A DNA stretch of 64,000 nucleotides, from the NCBI GenBank assembly GCA_958296005.1, contig CATQHQ010000001.1, positions 946,134 through 1,010,133 of the forward strand, read 5' to 3'. A program made the position numbers and the translations under genes. Numbering within the stretch: the first letter of the stretch is position 1; each line of letters begins with the position of its first letter. Of this stretch, positions 16,826-25,897 are shown in pieces. The DNA is from Longimicrobiales bacterium. GTDB lineage: Bacteria > Gemmatimonadota > Gemmatimonadetes > Longimicrobiales > Gaopeijiaceae. Under the pieces are notes generated by a model, which saw only the letters and a list, made by a program, of their open reading frames with translations, searched no databases and was not told the DNA's origin.

Positions 16826-18121
16826 TCAGCCCGTCGGCCCGTTGATGTTGGGGTTCGTGTCCACCTCGCTACGCGCGATGGGGAAGCACAGGTCCTGCTG
16901 AACCAAGTGCGAACCTTCGCTCGCGCTGCCGGAGGGCTGCTCGAGGTCGGCTAGTTCGCCAGGCGTGTTGTTCTGGTTCCAGCGGAAGAAGTCACCTAGG
17001 CGACGGCCTTCCAGCCAGAGGACGACGCCTCGCTCGTGCTTGAGCGCCGTCCACGCCTCCACGGTGTTCGACGCCTCCGCCATCGGCATTTCCGCCGCGG
17101 TCCGAAGGGCGTTGATCTTTTCCATGGCGCCCTGCCAGTTGCCTCCGTTCAGCATGGCCTCGGCCTCGATCAACCGCATCTCTGCGCCCTTCGACAGAGG
17201 AATGTCGCTGCCCGGCTCATCGTACTTGGTCTGGGGCCACCAAGGAACTTGGCCGCAACACTGGACTGCGGCGTCGCCCGTCTCGTCGGTGATTTCAAAC
17301 GGCACTCGGGGGTCGCCGTCCGGGTTGTTCTCGCTGCGCCCCATCATCTCGTACTTGGTGTACTTCAGGGTGTGGGCCTTGTACGGCTGGGCGTGGCTGG
17401 CGAACTGGATACGGTTCTTGGTGGCGTCGCCCTTGTCCGGGTAGTACGGCAACATCCACACAAAGTCGTCGGGCACGCCTGCCGCGTCGGCCGTCGCGCC
17501 GGCCCAGTCGCCCATGAACGCCTTAACCGACGCCCGGGCCGCCCGGGCCGCCATGGCCACCGGACCCGAACCCTGGGAGGCTGCTTGGTCGAAGTGAGCT
17601 AGGGCCCCTTCGAGGTAGGCATTTCGCGAACCTGCCGATCCGCCGTCGATCACCGACAAGCAGAAGTTCTCGCCCATGAGCCGGTGGGCGTACCCGGCCC
17701 ACAGATATGCCTCTCCCAAGAGCGCTGGGCTTTCGGCACCGGTCTCCGTGATCTTGCTGATCCCGTCGTTGCCCCACCAGCGCGCGCGCTGGGACAGGTT
17801 CCAATGGGCGTTGACGGTTTCGTAGTCGAGCTCTCCGTTCTGCCACTCGACCTGGATGCCGAAGCTGCCGGTGGAGCCGGACGGGTGGACCTCCCGGGTG
17901 ACGGCGGCGCCAGTGTAGCCGACGTAGTTATGAGCTTCGGACACGCCTCGCCCGATCCCTTGGACGATGGCGTCTTGGGCCTCGGTCTCGAGCAGAAACT
18001 GCTCCTGGACCCGTCCCGGGTTGATCACGTCGGTGTCGCAGGCGGCCACCAGACCGCCAGCAAACACGGCGAGGACGCCGGCCAGCCGTCCCGAGGTCGT
18101 ACGCATCGCTGTTCCTTTCAT
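16826..18121 (-). CDS. SusD/RagB family nutrient-binding outer-membrane lipoprotein (pair 3)
   Basis: 431 residues if started at the ATG at 18121, nine bases after AGGAGG; ATGs at 18130 and 18106 are also possible. The lipoprotein signal ends at GLVAAC, followed by DTDVINPGRVQEQFL. SusD helices are clear (GAEMRLIEAEAMLNGGNWQG, WTALKHERGVVLWLEGRRL). It follows its susC by 13 bases. It is the most divergent of the three SusD proteins here and lacks the C-terminal Cys cluster of the other two. Confidence 0.9.
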   Translation of the reverse strand: MKGTAMRTTSGRLAGVLAVFAGGLVAACDTDVINPGRVQEQFLLETEAQDAIVQGIGRGVSEAHNYVGYTGAAVTREVHPSGSTGSFGIQVEWQNGELDYETVNAHWNLSQRARWWGNDGISKITETGAESPALLGEAYLWAGYAHRLMGENFCLSVIDGGSAGSRNAYLEGALAHFDQAASQGSGPVAMAARAARASVKAFMGDWAGATADAAGVPDDFVWMLPYYPDKGDATKNRIQFASHAQPYKAHTLKYTKYEMMGRSENNPDGDPRVPFEITDETGDAAVQCCGQVPWWPQTKYDEPGSDIPLSKGAEMRLIEAEAMLNGGNWQGAMEKINALRTAAEMPMAEASNTVEAWTALKHERGVVLWLEGRRLGDFFRWNQNNTPGELADLEQPSGSASEGSHLVQQDLCFPIARSEVDTNPNINGPTG

Positions 18122-18134
18122 TCTTTCCATCCTC

Positions 18135-21100
18135 CTAGAAGACGACCTGGAAGGACATGGTGTAGTATGCCGGCGGCGGCACGTGCTCGGTCATGCGTCG
18201 AACCCGAGTGTTGTAGCCCACGTTGCCTCCGACCTCAGGGTCCAGCGTCCGCATGAGCGGGTCCACCCACCGGAAGAAGTTCCGTCCGGAGAAGGTGAAG
18301 CTGGCACGGGACGCCCCCATCCTGTTCGCCCATGCCTCTGGCAGGGGTGCCTGAAGGCTCAGCTCTCGAATCTTGAAGAAGTCGGAAGGCTGCACGGCGA
18401 AGTCGGATTGGTATATGCTCACGTCGCAACGGCCCCGCTCTTCAGCGGTAAGGGCTTCGTAGCCTTGGGTTTCCCACGTGTTGTACGCTTCGAAGCACCC
18501 GGCCCACCGAACCGACCGCCGAGTCGCGGCGGCCTGAGGGCCGTTGAGCATGTAGGCACCGCCCTGATACTCGCCCCGGGCCGTGACCAAGATGCCATAG
18601 GGAAGTCCCACGGTGGTGCTGAACCCGGCGATCGTCGTGGGCTGGTTCGGGCCGTGGACGCTGTCCTGTACAATGATGGGGGCGGCGCGCTGGTCGGGGT
18701 TGGAGATGCGATCCGACCGAACGACCGGTGCCGGCTGGCCCTCGACCACCCAGCCGAAGCCGCCGATGCTGAACGACGGGTTGCCGCCCAGAGACACGAT
18801 CTCTGAATCGGTGAACGACAGGCTGGTGCCCACGTCCCACGTCCATGCGTCGTTGCGCACGATGGAGTAGTTGAGCCCCAGCTCCAGCCCGTTGTTGGTG
18901 AGCTCGCCCACGTTGGCCAGCTGGGAGCTGCTGAAGCCGTTGGACGGAATCTGCAAGACGCTGAAGAGGGCGTCGAACGTCGTCTGCATGAAGTAGGTCA
19001 CGTCCATCGCCAGTCGGTCGTTGATGAACGACCCTTCCATGCCGAACTCGAGCTCGGAGGTGGTTTCGGGGCCGATGTCGAAGTTCCCCACGTTGCTGGG
19101 CAGGAACGCCGGGCTGTTGCCCCAGCCTGCGGCGGCGAACGTCCGAACCGCGTCGAAGGCACCCGGGGCCCGGCCGGCTTGGCCCCAAGCCGCGCGGAGC
19201 TTCATCGTGCCCCAGCTGTCGTTCCAGAATGCCTCGTCGGAGACGACGTAGGAGCCCGAAACCTTCGGGTACGCCTGGAGACCGAAGTCGTCGCCGAACG
19301 CCGAGTTGCCGTCCACCCGCACCCCGCCGGTAACGAAGTACTTGTCGTAGAAGCCGAAGACGTTCTGAACGAAGAGGCCGGCGTTGACCAGGCGTTCCCG
19401 ATCTTCGAAGCCCAGCGTGCTGCCGGCGTTGTCCACGTCGGGGTCGCCGGGGCCTGGGAAGTTCTCGCCGTACGCTGTAGTGACCTCGGTGCGGGTGGTA
19501 ACGCTCTGGCCGCCGAACGAGAGTGCCGAGCGGATGTCGCTGGTCAGCTCCAGGTCCAGGGAGCCCACGTAGTCCACGGTAAGGGTGTTGAACTCGTGGC
19601 GGGACGTGGCGAGGATGCCGCCCGGTGCCCGAATGAAGCCGAAGGGACGCAGGTTGCGGTTGTCCTGCTGGGCCAAGTCGTACCCCACGCTGATGCGGTT
19701 GGTGAAGTTTGCCATCGGCGACCACGTGGCCGTCATCCCCGTGATCATGTGGTCGATCTGGGACGTAATGTCTTGGTTCAGGAAGGGGTTGATGGCGTTG
19801 AACGACTCGTCGTTCAGGTAGTTCCTGTCACGCCGGAAGGTGTTCAGCGTCATGCCGTGGGCGTTGTTCCCGCCGGCGGTGTGGGCGAGCTGGTCGTTGG
19901 TGTACGACGTGTTCCACTGCAGCTGAAGGTTGTCCGTTGGGCTGAAGGTGAAGTTGCCTCGAACGATGACCTTCTTCTCGTTGTCGTTCACCAGCACGCC
20001 GTCGTCGTTCTCATACGACGCCGAGACGAAGTACTGAACGTTTTCGGCGCCGCCGCCCACGTTGACGGCGTACTTCTGCTGGTGGGCTCCCATGTCGCTG
20101 AAGAGCCCGGAGTCGCAGGGCTGGCCGTCCACGACGATGGCGTCGCCGCACATCGGCTTGTGGCCCCGAAGCCACGGGTTGATGAACAAGAAGTCGGAGC
20201 GCCCGCCTGAAAGGGAGGTCGGGTTCTCCGATGGAGGCCGAAGCGAAGGGTCGGGTCCGAAGGTGAGGTTGCGGGCCACGCCCTGCTCTACCTGGCCGGT
20301 CCACCGGGCGCTGCCCACGATGCCGCGCTTGGTGAAGATCTGGATGACGCCGGCGGAGGCTTCGGTACCGTAGAGGGTCGTTGCCGCGGCGCCCTTGATG
20401 ACTTCGACGCGCTCGATGTCCTGCGGGTTGATGCTGTTGAGCGGGCTGGATACGTCGTTGTTGCTGCGACCCGAGTACCCGACCGGAGGCACGTTCTTGG
20501 CGAACCCTTCGCTCCGGACCCGGACCCCGTCCACGTAGATCAGGGGCTGGTTCGACTGGGTCATTGAGACGTTGCCTCGCAGGCGGATCATGGCGCCGCC
20601 CCCGGCGCTGGCCGAGCTCTGGGTGATCGACATCCCCGGGATGCGGGCTTGGAGGAGGGCGTCCACGTTGGTGGGCGGCTCGACCACGTCTTGCGCCACG
20701 TTCAGCTGGGAGACGGTGTTGCCGATCTCCCGGCGGCGAGCAGCTCCCGCAGTGCCCGTCACCACGATCTCGTCGAGTCCCAGCGCTTGAGCGCGAAGGG
20801 CGAAGTCCTGCTGCGCAGTGCCGCCGCCGGAGACTGTCACCTCCACGTCGGTCTGGCCGTAGCCGATGCTTACGGCGCGAACCGTGTGGGTGCCGGCGGG
20901 GACGTTGAGGATGATGTAGCGGCCGTTGTCCCGAGTGAGGGTGCCTAGCCCAGTGCCCACCACATGGACCTGGACCGAGCCCATCGCCCGAGTGCTGGCG
21001 GCGTCGGTCACCGTGCCGGTGATCGTCCCGGTTTGGGCCTGGGCGGCACCGGGCAGGGCCAAGGCGGCCATCAGAAGAAGGGCGGTGGATCGGCCCCTAC

Positions 21101-21140
21101 TTCCGAGTAGACGAAGGTTTCTGACGAGGCGTGGGGTCAT
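18135..21140 (-). CDS. SusC/RagA-type TonB-linked outer-membrane transporter (pair 3)
   Basis: 1001 residues. Signal peptide to about 35 (LPGAAQAQ). Carboxypeptidase-regulatory domain about 37-117 (GTITGTVTDAASTRAMGSVQ). The plug runs from LDEIVVTGTAGAARRREIG to TTLYGTEASAGVIQIFTKRG. The barrel ends with MSFQVVF. It should form the TonB-driven channel for the SusD encoded just downstream. A good -35/-10 pair lies about 105-140 bases upstream, and the -35 overlaps the stop codon of the preceding PKD lipoprotein gene. Confidence 0.94.
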   Translation of the reverse strand: MTPRLVRNLRLLGSRGRSTALLLMAALALPGAAQAQTGTITGTVTDAASTRAMGSVQVHVVGTGLGTLTRDNGRYIILNVPAGTHTVRAVSIGYGQTDVEVTVSGGGTAQQDFALRAQALGLDEIVVTGTAGAARRREIGNTVSQLNVAQDVVEPPTNVDALLQARIPGMSITQSSASAGGGAMIRLRGNVSMTQSNQPLIYVDGVRVRSEGFAKNVPPVGYSGRSNNDVSSPLNSINPQDIERVEVIKGAAATTLYGTEASAGVIQIFTKRGIVGSARWTGQVEQGVARNLTFGPDPSLRPPSENPTSLSGGRSDFLFINPWLRGHKPMCGDAIVVDGQPCDSGLFSDMGAHQQKYAVNVGGGAENVQYFVSASYENDDGVLVNDNEKKVIVRGNFTFSPTDNLQLQWNTSYTNDQLAHTAGGNNAHGMTLNTFRRDRNYLNDESFNAINPFLNQDITSQIDHMITGMTATWSPMANFTNRISVGYDLAQQDNRNLRPFGFIRAPGGILATSRHEFNTLTVDYVGSLDLELTSDIRSALSFGGQSVTTRTEVTTAYGENFPGPGDPDVDNAGSTLGFEDRERLVNAGLFVQNVFGFYDKYFVTGGVRVDGNSAFGDDFGLQAYPKVSGSYVVSDEAFWNDSWGTMKLRAAWGQAGRAPGAFDAVRTFAAAGWGNSPAFLPSNVGNFDIGPETTSELEFGMEGSFINDRLAMDVTYFMQTTFDALFSVLQIPSNGFSSSQLANVGELTNNGLELGLNYSIVRNDAWTWDVGTSLSFTDSEIVSLGGNPSFSIGGFGWVVEGQPAPVVRSDRISNPDQRAAPIIVQDSVHGPNQPTTIAGFSTTVGLPYGILVTARGEYQGGAYMLNGPQAAATRRSVRWAGCFEAYNTWETQGYEALTAEERGRCDVSIYQSDFAVQPSDFFKIRELSLQAPLPEAWANRMGASRASFTFSGRNFFRWVDPLMRTLDPEVGGNVGYNTRVRRMTEHVPPPAYYTMSFQVVF

Positions 21141-21249
21141 CTTGGGCTCCGTGTGGCTGGTGTGTCGCCGGCCCGGCGGGTGCCGAGAAGATCCCTGCTG
21201 GCCCGCCCCGGTGCGTCGCGCGTCCCGGAGAATCGGTCGGCATCCAACG

Positions 21250-21279
21250 AAGATACGGCGACCTCGCCGATCCGGTCAA
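21250..21279 (-). promoter_or_regulatory. Candidate promoter of susC pair 3 (TTGACC-N18-TATCTT)
   Basis: On the minus strand TTGACC (21279-21274) and TATCTT (21255-21250) are 18 bases apart, predicting a leader of about 100 bases. The -35 is embedded in TTGACCGGATCGGC, matching the susC pair 1 promoter region at 13 of 14 positions. Confidence 0.55.
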
Positions 21280-21698
21280 CCCGACTGGCCCGCCAACGCT
21301 ACTTGGATCGACACTTCGGCGGTCTTCGCGCCTTCGAGGGCGTCCTCCACCCGAGCTTGGACGGTGAAGAGACCGGGCATCTGGTAGGTGTGCCGGCGCG
21401 CGCCGGCAGCGGTCTGGGCCCCCGAGGTCGAGATCGAGTCCACGGTGCCGTCGCCCCAGGCCAAGATGACGCCGACGAGGCTGCGGCCGCGGGCATCGTA
21501 TCGCACCGTGAGCTCCTCCCCTACGACGCCGGTGCCGGGGCCGACCAGCTGCACGGACAAGGACGAGCCGAAGGGGTCATCTTCGCAGGCGGAGGCCAGG
21601 GCGACCACGGCGGCGGCCAGGAGGACCGGCAGGACGAGTCGTCCGAGTGGGCGGGCGCCCCGGCCCGACGGGCGGTCGGCGCGATCCCCGGGACTCAC
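21276..21698 (-). CDS. Small lipoprotein with PKD-like domain
   Basis: 140 residues. The start is a GTG at 21698 that overlaps the stop of the upstream gene as GTGA, so translation is coupled. A hydrophobic lipoprotein signal ends at VALASAC (Cys about 38), followed by EDDPFGSS. The rest is one immunoglobulin-like PKD fold: GVVGEELTVRYDA, ILAWGDGTVDS, HTYQMPGLFTVQARVED. The WGDG and HTY phrases are diagnostic. Such domains bind proteins or glycans outside the cell; this one is probably anchored in the outer membrane. Partner unknown. Its stop overlaps the -35 of susC pair 3. Confidence 0.8.
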   Translation of the reverse strand: MSPGDRADRPSGRGARPLGRLVLPVLLAAAVVALASACEDDPFGSSLSVQLVGPGTGVVGEELTVRYDARGRSLVGVILAWGDGTVDSISTSGAQTAAGARRHTYQMPGLFTVQARVEDALEGAKTAEVSIQVALAGQSG

Positions 21699-22165
21699 GA
21701 AGGGATGCGGAAGACGATCCGCAGGAGTTCGTTGATCGGGCCGGCGGGCGGCTCGTCGCTGCGACCGGCGTCGGAGAGGAGCTGGTCCCATGCGACGTAG
21801 CCCACCAGTGCGGCGGCAACCCCGGCCAGGGTGAAGGTCCGGCCTCGGGAGAGGGAGCGCAGCTCCAGGTCGGCGACGCCGGCTTCCGTTACGCGAAGAC
21901 GCTGACGGAGGGACTGGACGCGCATTCCCTCCACTTGGGTGAGCACGGGGACTTCCAGCACGAGTTCCCCGCCGCCGGCCTCGAGCACCGTACCGTTGAC
22001 GCGCCTGTCGCCGCTCGGCAGTACGTCCTCGAACGCAGAGAACTGCTCGACGGTCAGGAGCGCGCGCACTTGGTCGCCGGGGCGTACGGCGGCGGGGGAG
22101 GCGGGCGCGTAGGCGTGGCACCCGGTGCATAGGAGGACGGCGAGGGCGGTTCGGGTGCGAGTCAT
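21695..22165 (-). CDS. Small lipoprotein, SusCD-associated family (copy 2)
   Basis: 156 residues. The lipoprotein signal is short and ends at LLCTGC (Cys about 16), followed by HAYAP. The middle is beta-rich (VLEAGGGELVLEVPVLTQ), then ADLELRSLSRGRTFTL, a hydrophobic stretch (GVAAALVGYVAWDQLL), an acidic linker and a short hydrophobic end. Length and order match the protein at 8616-9086. Its ATG overlaps the stop of the octaheme-TPR gene (ATGA) and its stop overlaps the next start (GTGA), so it is made together with both. Function unknown. Confidence 0.7.
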   Translation of the reverse strand: MTRTRTALAVLLCTGCHAYAPASPAAVRPGDQVRALLTVEQFSAFEDVLPSGDRRVNGTVLEAGGGELVLEVPVLTQVEGMRVQSLRQRLRVTEAGVADLELRSLSRGRTFTLAGVAAALVGYVAWDQLLSDAGRSDEPPAGPINELLRIVFRIPS

Positions 22166-24540
22166 GGCAAGGGCAATCTAACGCGAACGGGACCTCGAAG
22201 CGCGGTCTCCACTTGCTGCAGGACTTGACGGATCTCGTCGTCGTCCGGGGCGAACTCGGCGGCGTTGTAGAGGGCCGGGAGGGCTTCCTCCGGGTTGCCG
22301 GTGTTGATGAGGGCGACGGCCAAGTAGAAGTGGGCGCGCGCCAAGCCGGGGTCCGCCTCGACGGCGGCACGATAGGCGGCGACGGCGCTCTGGAGGTCGC
22401 CTCGCCGGAACCGAGCGTTCCCCAAGTTGAAGTGGGGGAGGGCTTCGCGGGGCCGCGCCTCCACCGCTTGCTGATAGGCGGCCTCCGCCTCGGCTTCGCG
22501 GCCCAAGGATTCGAGCTCCAGTCCCAGGTTCACCAGGGCGACCGGGTGGTCGGGCTCGTGGCGGAGGGCTTCCTGGTATGCGCGGACGGCCTGCGTGTGG
22601 TTCCCGACGGACGCAAGTCCGGCGGCAAGGCCGATCAGCGCCTCCGGGTCCGCGGGGCGGACCGCCCGGGCTTTTTGCAGGAACGGAAGCGCCGCCTCGG
22701 GTCCGCTGGACCGGGCGACGGCGGCTGCCCACTGCGAGAGCGCGCCGGCCCAGCGTGCGCGACCGGCGTCGAGGCGCGACGGGCTGCTGTTCCGCGAGGC
22801 GGGAGCGGACAGGGAGTCCAGAAAGGCGCCGACGGCCGGGTCGTCGTAGTGGACCGCATGGAGCGCGGCGGTGGCGACGGCGCGGACGTCGAGGTCGGGG
22901 TCGCGGGCCAGTCGGGTCAGCGCGCCAGTGGCCGCCTCCTCGGGGACGGGATCGTCCTGCGCCCCGGCCGCGCCCAGGACCCATGCGTCGATGGCCATGA
23001 TCTTGGCCAGTGCGTAGCGCTCGTCCAGGGGGGCGGCTTCGAGCAGCGCAGCAAGGGCCCGTTCGGGGCTTCCGGCGCCGGGCGCCGTCGCCGCAAACAG
23101 CGCGGCCACCTCGGGGCGGTGCGGCTTCAAGTCACCCCACCACTCCGTGGCCTGCCGGGCCAGGGCCGCAGGCGACCGGTCTTGGTGGCACCCCGCGCAC
23201 GCCGACGGCAGGCCTGCCGCCTCGTCGAAGCCGGGGCGAGGGATAGGGATCGTGTGGTCGGAGCGGGCGTAGGGGATCGCGTCCAAGAGGTCCGGGTGCT
23301 GGACGTAGGGCATGTGGCAGGAGACGCAACGGGCGCCGTCGGAGGCGATCGGGTGGAAGGTGTGGGCCTCCGGGTCCGCCGCCTTGCTGGCGTGGCATGC
23401 AGTGCACTGGCCGTCGTCGTAGCGACCTGCCAGGGGGGCGTCGAACGGGTCGCGGTACGACTGGGAGTGGGGATCGTGGCAGTCCACGCAGGTCATGGCA
23501 CCGGAGAGGTAGCAGGCGCTGCTCCGGTGGGTCTGCTGGTAGCCGAAGGTGCGGATGCGGCCGTCGGAGAGGTAGGGCGAGTCGCCCACGAGGGGGAGGC
23601 CCAGGCTGTACTCGGTCGCCTCCTGGTCCTCCGGTGCCTCCTGGTCCTCCGGCGCGCGACCGATCGACCGCTTGAGGGCGTGGCACTGGAAGCAGACGGC
23701 CAGGGACTCGTCCACGCCGAGCGTGTCCAGAGCGGGGAGGCCCAGATCGGGCGACGAGGCGAGGAGACCGGCGCGGGCTCGTTCCACATGGGCCGCGGCC
23801 GGACCGTGACAGGACTCGCAGTCGATCCGGAGCGTGGCGACCCGGGTCTCGTAGCGACGTTCCTCTGGACGGTACGCGACTTGGACGCCGCTGCCGTGGC
23901 AGTTCTGGCAGTTGGCGAAGCGGCGCGTTGTGCCCAGGACCCGCACCGGCGGCCAGTCGCCGCAGTCGGTCAGGCGCATCTCCTCGGTGACCGGAAGCCA
24001 GCCCGCGTCGGCCCGAAGCGCCGCTCGGTCCGCGCCCGGCACCCAGAAGCCGCCCACGAAGGCCGTGTTGCAGAACCAAGCGTCGGCGTCTGCGGACCAG
24101 TCGAAGGGCAAGAAGCGTTCGGTGCCGTCGGGGAAGGCGGAGACGAAGCCCTGGGTCCCGCCGCCGACCATGTGTCCCCGTCCCACGACGCCGGAGACGA
24201 CGTAGCGCACCGACGGGCGGCCTGGGCGCGCCACGACGAAGGCGTAACGCCCCATTTCGTCCACGACCGGAGACACCACGGCATCGGCGAAGCGAAGGGG
24301 AGGACCGCCGAAGGGGGCGATCACGGTCTCTGGTCCAGGCGGACCGCCGGCGGTTCCGTGGGTGGAGGAAGCCCACGCGGCGTACTGATCTCCGTGGCAG
24401 CTTCGACAGGCCTCGGCGCCTGCGAGGCCGGCAGCGGGGGCTTGGCGGGGAAGCAGAGGCGGTCCGGGCGCAGAAGCTTGAACGGCAAGCAGAAGGGCGA
24501 GCGCGCCTCCTCCTGCAAGAAGCCATCCAGGCCGATGCAA
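22162..24540 (-). CDS. Octaheme c-type cytochrome fused to HEAT-like and TPR repeats
   Basis: 792 residues. The TTG at 24540 is chosen: AGGAGG lies six bases before it and the product begins with a clean signal segment (WLLAGGGALALLLA). Eight CxxCH haem motifs are visible: CRSCH at about 45, then CQNCH, CESCH, CFQCH, CVDCH, CTACH, CVSCH and CAGCH between about 210 and 450. After this come HEAT-like helices (DLDVRAVATAALHAV) and about four TPR units from about 630 (HTQAVRAYQEALRHEPDHPV, LGREAEAEAAYQQAVEARP). Haem count and signal point to periplasmic electron transfer; the TPR part suggests docking to a partner. The substrate, for example a nitrogen oxide as in the c554/NrfA-like superfamily, cannot be told. 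Confidence 0.88.
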   Translation of the reverse strand: MHRPGWLLAGGGALALLLAVQASAPGPPLLPRQAPAAGLAGAEACRSCHGDQYAAWASSTHGTAGGPPGPETVIAPFGGPPLRFADAVVSPVVDEMGRYAFVVARPGRPSVRYVVSGVVGRGHMVGGGTQGFVSAFPDGTERFLPFDWSADADAWFCNTAFVGGFWVPGADRAALRADAGWLPVTEEMRLTDCGDWPPVRVLGTTRRFANCQNCHGSGVQVAYRPEERRYETRVATLRIDCESCHGPAAAHVERARAGLLASSPDLGLPALDTLGVDESLAVCFQCHALKRSIGRAPEDQEAPEDQEATEYSLGLPLVGDSPYLSDGRIRTFGYQQTHRSSACYLSGAMTCVDCHDPHSQSYRDPFDAPLAGRYDDGQCTACHASKAADPEAHTFHPIASDGARCVSCHMPYVQHPDLLDAIPYARSDHTIPIPRPGFDEAAGLPSACAGCHQDRSPAALARQATEWWGDLKPHRPEVAALFAATAPGAGSPERALAALLEAAPLDERYALAKIMAIDAWVLGAAGAQDDPVPEEAATGALTRLARDPDLDVRAVATAALHAVHYDDPAVGAFLDSLSAPASRNSSPSRLDAGRARWAGALSQWAAAVARSSGPEAALPFLQKARAVRPADPEALIGLAAGLASVGNHTQAVRAYQEALRHEPDHPVALVNLGLELESLGREAEAEAAYQQAVEARPREALPHFNLGNARFRRGDLQSAVAAYRAAVEADPGLARAHFYLAVALINTGNPEEALPALYNAAEFAPDDDEIRQVLQQVETALRGPVRVRLPLP

Positions 24541-24662
24541 TCGTTCCCTCCTGGTTGACTGTACCCGGACTCGCTCAAGCCGCCGACTTCGTGCCCGCAA
24601 GCGAGCATGAGCCGCAGCCGACGGTAGGTTCCTCGCGGCGATGCGTCAAGTCGCGCGCATCG

Positions 24663-24668
24663 TATCTT
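24663..24668 (+). promoter_or_regulatory. Candidate -10 box (TATCTT) just before the patatin gene
   Basis: TATCTT is followed by TCCGG and the ATG at 24674, the same spacing as other leaderless-type starts in the window. No good -35 is seen. It supports 24674 over the upstream ATG at 24641. Confidence 0.35.
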
Positions 24669-24673
24669 TCCGG

Positions 24674-25897
24674 ATGCCTCCGTTCAAGCGGAAACCTCCG
24701 AAGTGGGACGACGCCAAGGTGCCTGGCGACGACCTGGCGTTCGTCATGAGCGGCGGCGGAGCGAGGGCCGCGTACCAAGTCGGCGTGCTCCGCTGCTTGG
24801 CGCGGCACTTCCCGAGGCTGGACGTGCCGATCATCACCGGGGTGAGCGCAGGAGCGATCAATGCGGCCCACCTCGCCGCGCATCACGGCACTTTCGAGCA
24901 AGCGGCGGAGGAGCTGTACCACCTCTGGTCCGAGCTCACCACGGAGAGGGTCTTCCGCACCGACCCGTGGTCGTTGGCGCGTCACATGGCGCGCTGGGGG
25001 CGACAGTTGGTCTCCGGGGGCAGGAAGGGGTCCCCCCCGGTGAAGGGCCTCTTGGACACGGCGCCGCTCCGGGCCTACCTTACGGAGGCGCTCCACGCCG
25101 TGGACGGCGAGCTGACCGGGATCAACTACAACCTGCGCATGGGACGGCTGAAGGCCGCCGCCCTGAGCACTACCAACTACGCCACCGGCCAATCGGTCAT
25201 GTGGACCCAGGGCGCCGACATTGAGGAGTGGCAGCGGCCCAACCGGCGCGCGCGGGCGACCACCCTGTCGATCGACCACGTGATGGCGTCGGCGGCCCTG
25301 CCGCTGGTCTTTCCCGCCGTCGGGATCGGTCCCCACTGGTTCGGCGACGGCGGCATCCGCCTTACGGCCCCCTTGTCGCCCGCCCTTCACCTGGGGGCCG
25401 GCCGCATCCTGGCGGTCAGCACCCGCCGGGACCGCACGGTGTCGGAGGCCGACGCGCCCACGGTCACGGGGTACCCTCCCCCGGCCCAAGTCGCCGGCAT
25501 CCTCCTCAACTCGGTGTTTCTGGACGTGCTGGACCAAGACGGGCACCTGCTGGACCGGATCAACGGCTTGGTCGCCCAGCTGCCGCCGGAGCGCAGGCAG
25601 GGACTGCGGACGGTGAAGCTCGTCACGATCCGGCCTTCCGTGGACCTGGGGCGGCTGGCCAACCGCTACGAGCCCGATCTGCCGAAGGGGCTGCGGTTCC
25701 TGACCCGAGGACTCGGTACGCGCCAAACGGACGCGCCGGACTTTCTTAGTATGATCATGTTTCAGCCCGACTACTTGGCGGAGCTGATCCGGGTGGGCGA
25801 GGCCGACGCCGAGGCTCGCCGCGACGAGCTGGCGACTCTGGTCGCGCCTGACGGAAACGATGGACACGCCGTTGCGGAAGGAGCGCAAGACCGATGA
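24674..25897 (+). CDS. Patatin-like phospholipase family protein
   Basis: 407 residues from 24674; an ATG at 24641 would add 11. The patatin fold is clear: oxyanion loop FVMSGGGARAAYQVGVLR, nucleophile elbow GVSAGAIN (Ser about 58) and the catalytic Asp in FGDGGIR. These enzymes cleave acyl esters of lipids with a Ser-Asp dyad. No signal peptide, so it is probably cytoplasmic or peripheral on the inner membrane. Its stop overlaps the acyl-CoA dehydrogenase start (ATGA), which suggests that released fatty acids enter beta-oxidation. Confidence 0.88.
   Translation: MPPFKRKPPKWDDAKVPGDDLAFVMSGGGARAAYQVGVLRCLARHFPRLDVPIITGVSAGAINAAHLAAHHGTFEQAAEELYHLWSELTTERVFRTDPWSLARHMARWGRQLVSGGRKGSPPVKGLLDTAPLRAYLTEALHAVDGELTGINYNLRMGRLKAAALSTTNYATGQSVMWTQGADIEEWQRPNRRARATTLSIDHVMASAALPLVFPAVGIGPHWFGDGGIRLTAPLSPALHLGAGRILAVSTRRDRTVSEADAPTVTGYPPPAQVAGILLNSVFLDVLDQDGHLLDRINGLVAQLPPERRQGLRTVKLVTIRPSVDLGRLANRYEPDLPKGLRFLTRGLGTRQTDAPDFLSMIMFQPDYLAELIRVGEADAEARRDELATLVAPDGNDGHAVAEGAQDR

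Noticed and set aside
4046..21140. Interpretation as a Bacteroidota polysaccharide utilisation locus.
   Set aside because: No CAZyme, sulfatase or hybrid sensor is present, promoters are TTGAC/TATAAT-like rather than the Bacteroidota -33/-7 type, and base composition and neighbours fit Gemmatimonadota better.
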